NCBI GenBank assembly: GCA_964352735.1
Contig: CAYGTC010000012.1
Span: 1-64,000, forward strand
Direction of reading: 5' to 3'
DNA length: 64,000 nucleotides
DNA from: NORP309 sp964352735
GTDB lineage: Bacteria > Pseudomonadota > Gammaproteobacteria > Xanthomonadales > Marinicellaceae
In this document: one piece after another, positions 62,611 to 64,000 of the stretch
Numbering within the stretch: position 1 is the first letter of the stretch
Layout of the letters: each line of letters starts with the position of its first letter
Program-made: the position numbers and the translations under genes
Notes under the pieces: model-generated
What the model was told of the DNA's origin: nothing
Database searches by the model: none
Seen by the model: only the letters and a program-made list of their open reading frames with translations

Positions 62611-63984
62611 TCAATCTCGTTCAATAACAATGAATCTATTTATGCCGCCTTGTTTAACCAAAAGAACAATTGGTTCATTTTTTTCCATTTTTTTGAGTAT
62701 TTTCTTAAACTGAGTGACATTTTTAATGGGCTCTTTACCTAATTTGATGATGACATCATTTTCCCTCAACCCTGCTCTTTGTATATCGCGGTTGCTTATA
62801 CTCCTTACAATAACACCGGAATCAAGATCCATCTCTTCTGCTTGGTCTGATGAAATATCTGCAATTTCAAAACCCATTGACAACTCATCACTTTTCTCTG
62901 ATCGACTTGCCGACTCAGTTTCACCCTCATCAAGTCCACCAAGTACTGCTCTAATGACTTTATTTTTCCCATCTCTGATGATGTCAATTTTAACTTTTGT
63001 CCCTGGTTTTACTGAGCCAACCAAAGGTGGCAAACTGCTGGAGGTTTCAACATCCAAACCATTAAATCTAACGATTACATCTTGTACCTGAATGCCAGCT
63101 TTTTCCGCAGAAGAATCTTTATTAACATTTGTAACCAGTGCTCCTTTAGGAGTATCCATTCCGAGATAATCTGCCATATTTTGTGTTACTGGTTGAATGT
63201 TAACACCCAACAATCCACGTTTTACAGAGCCATGTGTTTTTAATTGATCCATCACCGACATTGCCACATCAATAGGAATAGAAAAAGATAACCCCATGTA
63301 ACCACCTGTATTCGATAAAATCAAAGTATTAATACCTACCACTTCGGCATTCATATTGATTAATGGCCCACCCGAATTGCCACGATTAATGGGTACATCA
63401 GTTTGGATATAAGGAATGTATTGCTGAGAACCCAGCGAGCGACCTTTTGCAGAAACAATGCCTTTAGTAACAGAGTGTTCAAAACTCAATGGTGACCCAA
63501 TGGCCATAACCCATTCACCAATCTCTAACTGTTTTGTGTCACCAATTTTTAAATATGGCAAGTCAGCTGCATCAACTTTAAGAACGGCAATATCACTGGC
63601 CTCATCCTCTCCTATGAGCTCCGCTTCATATTCTCTTCTGTCAACCAGAGTAACAGTAATCTCATCAGCTCCATGTACCACATGTCTATTGGTTAGGATA
63701 TAACCATCTATAGAAACGATAAAACCCGAGCCTCCTGAAACACTGTCTCTGTCTTGCGGTGTTTGAGGAACACCAAAGAAACGCTCAAATGGATTTACAG
63801 GGCGATTATTTGTATCCAAATCACCACGAGATTTTGCATTCTGTCTGGCAGTAATATTGACTACAGCTGCCCCAGTTTGTTTGACTAAGTCAGTAAAATC
63901 AGGCAACAAAGCCTGCTTAGCATTGGCCGCAAATGACACAATGATCAATAATAAAAAATTTGATATTATAAAGTTTTTTTTCAT
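62611..63984 (-). CDS. Periplasmic Do-like serine protease (DegP/MucD type)
   Basis: The 457-residue HtrA-family protease and chaperone has a signal peptide (1-22). The catalytic triad is His101 (ILTNRHVVHG), Asp131 (DEASDIAVLK) and Ser204 (NRGNSGGPL). Two PDZ domains follow (about 255-345 and 365-455). The start ATG 63984 has GGAGG eight bases upstream. Its position before lepA matches mucD in Pseudomonas, where algU-mucA-mucB-mucC precede it, so those genes may lie just beyond the window. Confidence 0.94.
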   Translation of the reverse strand: MKKNFIISNFLLLIIVSFAANAKQALLPDFTDLVKQTGAAVVNITARQNAKSRGDLDTNNRPVNPFERFFGVPQTPQDRDSVSGGSGFIVSIDGYILTNRHVVHGADEITVTLVDRREYEAELIGEDEASDIAVLKVDAADLPYLKIGDTKQLEIGEWVMAIGSPLSFEHSVTKGIVSAKGRSLGSQQYIPYIQTDVPINRGNSGGPLINMNAEVVGINTLILSNTGGYMGLSFSIPIDVAMSVMDQLKTHGSVKRGLLGVNIQPVTQNMADYLGMDTPKGALVTNVNKDSSAEKAGIQVQDVIVRFNGLDVETSSSLPPLVGSVKPGTKVKIDIIRDGKNKVIRAVLGGLDEGETESASRSEKSDELSMGFEIADISSDQAEEMDLDSGVIVRSISNRDIQRAGLRENDVIIKLGKEPIKNVTQFKKILKKMEKNEPIVLLVKQGGINRFIVIERD

Positions 63985-64000
63985 TATAAAAACCTCCGAT

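Overview
The window reads as chromosome of a low-GC, free-living Gammaproteobacterium. The conserved blocks mucD-like protease/lepA/lepB/DUF4845/rnc/era/recO, leuS/lptE/holA, ppsR/ppsA and rsmD/coaD support this. Many secreted multi-domain proteins with Xanthomonadales-type tails make a Marinicella-like organism plausible, but that is inference. I saw no rRNA, tRNA, CRISPR array, prophage or complete insertion sequence.

Layout: 0.07-5.5 kb holds a broken TPR gene, a membrane-bound winged-helix regulator with a beta-propeller, and a divergent CocE/NonD hydrolase. 5.5-10 kb holds a peroxiredoxin, a YqiB-like protein, ppsR and divergent ppsA. 10-12.6 kb holds a small His-rich secreted protein coupled to a secreted metalloprotease. 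12.6-18.4 kb is a leftward seven-gene run (rsmD, coaD, ferredoxin, gamma-glutamyltransferase, MBL hydrolase, MAPEG protein, alkaline phosphatase). 18.5-20.4 kb holds ftsY and an expansin-like secreted protein.

20.7-28.2 kb is a regulatory and secretion locus. A leftward operon encodes an ECF sigma factor, a zinc-finger anti-sigma factor and a membrane-anchored TPR-CHAT protease. Facing it is a 1195-aa secreted protein resembling exo-rhamnogalacturonan lyases. Both directions carry the same candidate ECF promoter, AGTGAGAAAA-N15-CGTCAT, so the sigma factor probably drives its own operon and the secreted protein. 28.6-33.5 kb holds an FG-GAP/ASPIC surface protein and a TPR-GGDEF diguanylate cyclase.

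33.6-35.5 kb is the most striking locus. A methyltransferase closely resembling the fungal borosin enzyme OphMA is translationally coupled to a GNAT acetyltransferase. Downstream on the same strand is a 59-codon gene (33676-33855) with a strong ribosome binding site whose product looks like a split-borosin precursor. This is a candidate peptide-backbone N-methylating RiPP cluster.

35.5-47.6 kb is a coupled pair: a 3270-aa secreted protein with about 15 SdrD B-like repeats and a gingipain-type (C25) peptidase. 48-64 kb is mostly housekeeping: an aminotransferase, uvrB, holA/lptE/leuS, a second diguanylate cyclase, and the recO/era/rnc/DUF4845/lepB/lepA/mucD-like run. A dispersed intergenic repeat occurs at 20.4, 28.2 and 33.9 kb. 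A short IFxxGF[DE]-like motif ends two secreted proteins and lies inside the C25 peptidase.
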